Of a stretch of DNA of 13,970 bases, positions 13,443-13,970 are shown piece by piece. Each line of letters opens with the position of its first letter. Positions within the stretch are counted from its first letter, which is position 1. The notes under the pieces are model-generated. The model was not told the origin of the DNA. It searched no databases and saw only the letters and a program-made list of their open reading frames with translations. Source of the DNA: Planctomycetota bacterium (GTDB taxonomy: Bacteria > Planctomycetota > Phycisphaerae > WQYP01 > JAJZKY01); contig JAJZKY010000037.1 in assembly GCA_021803885.1 (NCBI GenBank), positions 1 through 13,970 of the forward strand. The letters run 5' to 3'. The position numbers and the translations under genes are program-made.

Positions 13443-13970
13443 GCAAGAAGCCATCACGATCGATCGTCGGCAGCTTCAACCTGCTTTCCGAATCCCTGCG
13501 CCCCGACAAAGAACCGGCCGAACCAAACAATCCGTCTTTCTCCCCCGCATCTCACCACACACCCAGGATGCCGGCCGGCGTTGTCGCGGCCACCGAGCGG
13601 TCGATCTCCCAACTCCGCGAGGAGCGTGACCAGCTCAGGGCCAGGCTTTCGAATATGGCCCCCGATGAGTTGGACCCGGCCATCTTGGAGCCCTCCCCGA
13701 TCCCTGATCGTCTGCCGGATGATGATCAGGAAGGCTTTAATGCCCTGGTGGATTCAATTTCTGCCGAGGGACAGAAGCTTCCGATTCAAGTCCGCCCCCA
13801 CCCGTCCAAGCCCGGTCGCTACCAGATCGTCTATGGCCACCGTCGCTGGAGAGCCGCCCAGCATCTGGGTGTCAAAGTCAGGGCGTTCGTTGTCGACCTG
13901 GACGACCGGGAACTGATCATCACGCAAGGACTGGAAAACGAGTCCCGACAGGATCTGAGCTGGATTGAGC
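13439..13970 (+). CDS. parB: ParB partition protein, N-terminal part (runs off the right edge)
   Basis: A ParB/RepB-family protein, with the first 177 residues in the window. It starts MSKKPSRSIVGSFNLLSESL, a basic N-terminal tail that in this family contacts ParA. A charged, probably helical segment (SISQLREERDQLRARL) precedes the ParB N-terminal domain. That domain carries LVDSISAEGQKLPIQVRP, the nucleotide-binding box YGHRRWRAAQHLG, and the ENESRQDLSWIE motif that ends at the window edge. The HTH and dimerisation domains lie beyond the window. The ATG overlaps the parA stop by 4 nt, so the two are probably translationally coupled. It should bind a parS site not identified here. Confidence 0.93.
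   Translation, partial: MSKKPSRSIVGSFNLLSESLRPDKEPAEPNNPSFSPASHHTPRMPAGVVAATERSISQLREERDQLRARLSNMAPDELDPAILEPSPIPDRLPDDDQEGFNALVDSISAEGQKLPIQVRPHPSKPGRYQIVYGHRRWRAAQHLGVKVRAFVVDLDDRELIITQGLENESRQDLSWIE

Overview
The window reads as a piece of an alphaproteobacterial plasmid, most likely from an acetic-acid-bacterium-type host (Acetobacteraceae). The evidence is a RepA-like replication initiator, an alphaproteobacterial ParA/ParB pair, an iteron origin and four kinds of insertion sequence common in that group. The host is an inference from gene content; no rRNA or other marker is present. All family assignments were made by reading the translations, without database searches.

Layout. Positions 1-284 hold the 5' part of an unrecognised minus-strand gene. 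Positions 311-1754 are a complete IS701-family element with 15-bp terminal inverted repeats and a TTAG target duplication. Positions 1974-7643 are the cargo, a quorum-sensing module of the diffusible signal factor (DSF) type: rpfF (DSF synthase, plus strand) converges on a two-gene minus-strand operon. That operon encodes a REC-PAS-GGDEF-EAL response regulator and an RpfC-like hybrid sensor kinase, with a 4-nt overlap. Positions 7856-8904 are an IS110-family element whose transposase is frameshifted, followed by a perfect 12-bp-stem palindrome and the 3' remnant of an IS630-family transposase (9031-9258). Positions 9328-12004 form the replication region: iterons on both strands, a 40-bp-period iteron array cut by a decayed IS5-family element (9821-10726), the rep gene on the minus strand, and an origin-like segment with an AT-rich stretch, three short iteron relatives and a perfect DnaA box. 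Positions 12171-13970 carry a large interrupted inverted repeat, parA, and the start of parB (4-nt overlap), which runs off the window.

How it works together. By family knowledge, RpfF would make a cis-2-unsaturated fatty acid signal. RpfC would sense it through its N-terminal juxtamembrane segment and five-helix membrane domain, then relay phosphate through its REC and HPt domains. The partner regulator would convert the signal into a change in cyclic di-GMP. The gene order mirrors the Xanthomonas rpfF / rpfGHC arrangement, but the usual HD-GYP output protein RpfG is replaced by a REC-PAS-GGDEF-EAL protein, and rpfH is absent. This plasmid-borne, IS-bracketed DSF module with a swapped output is the most interesting content of the window.
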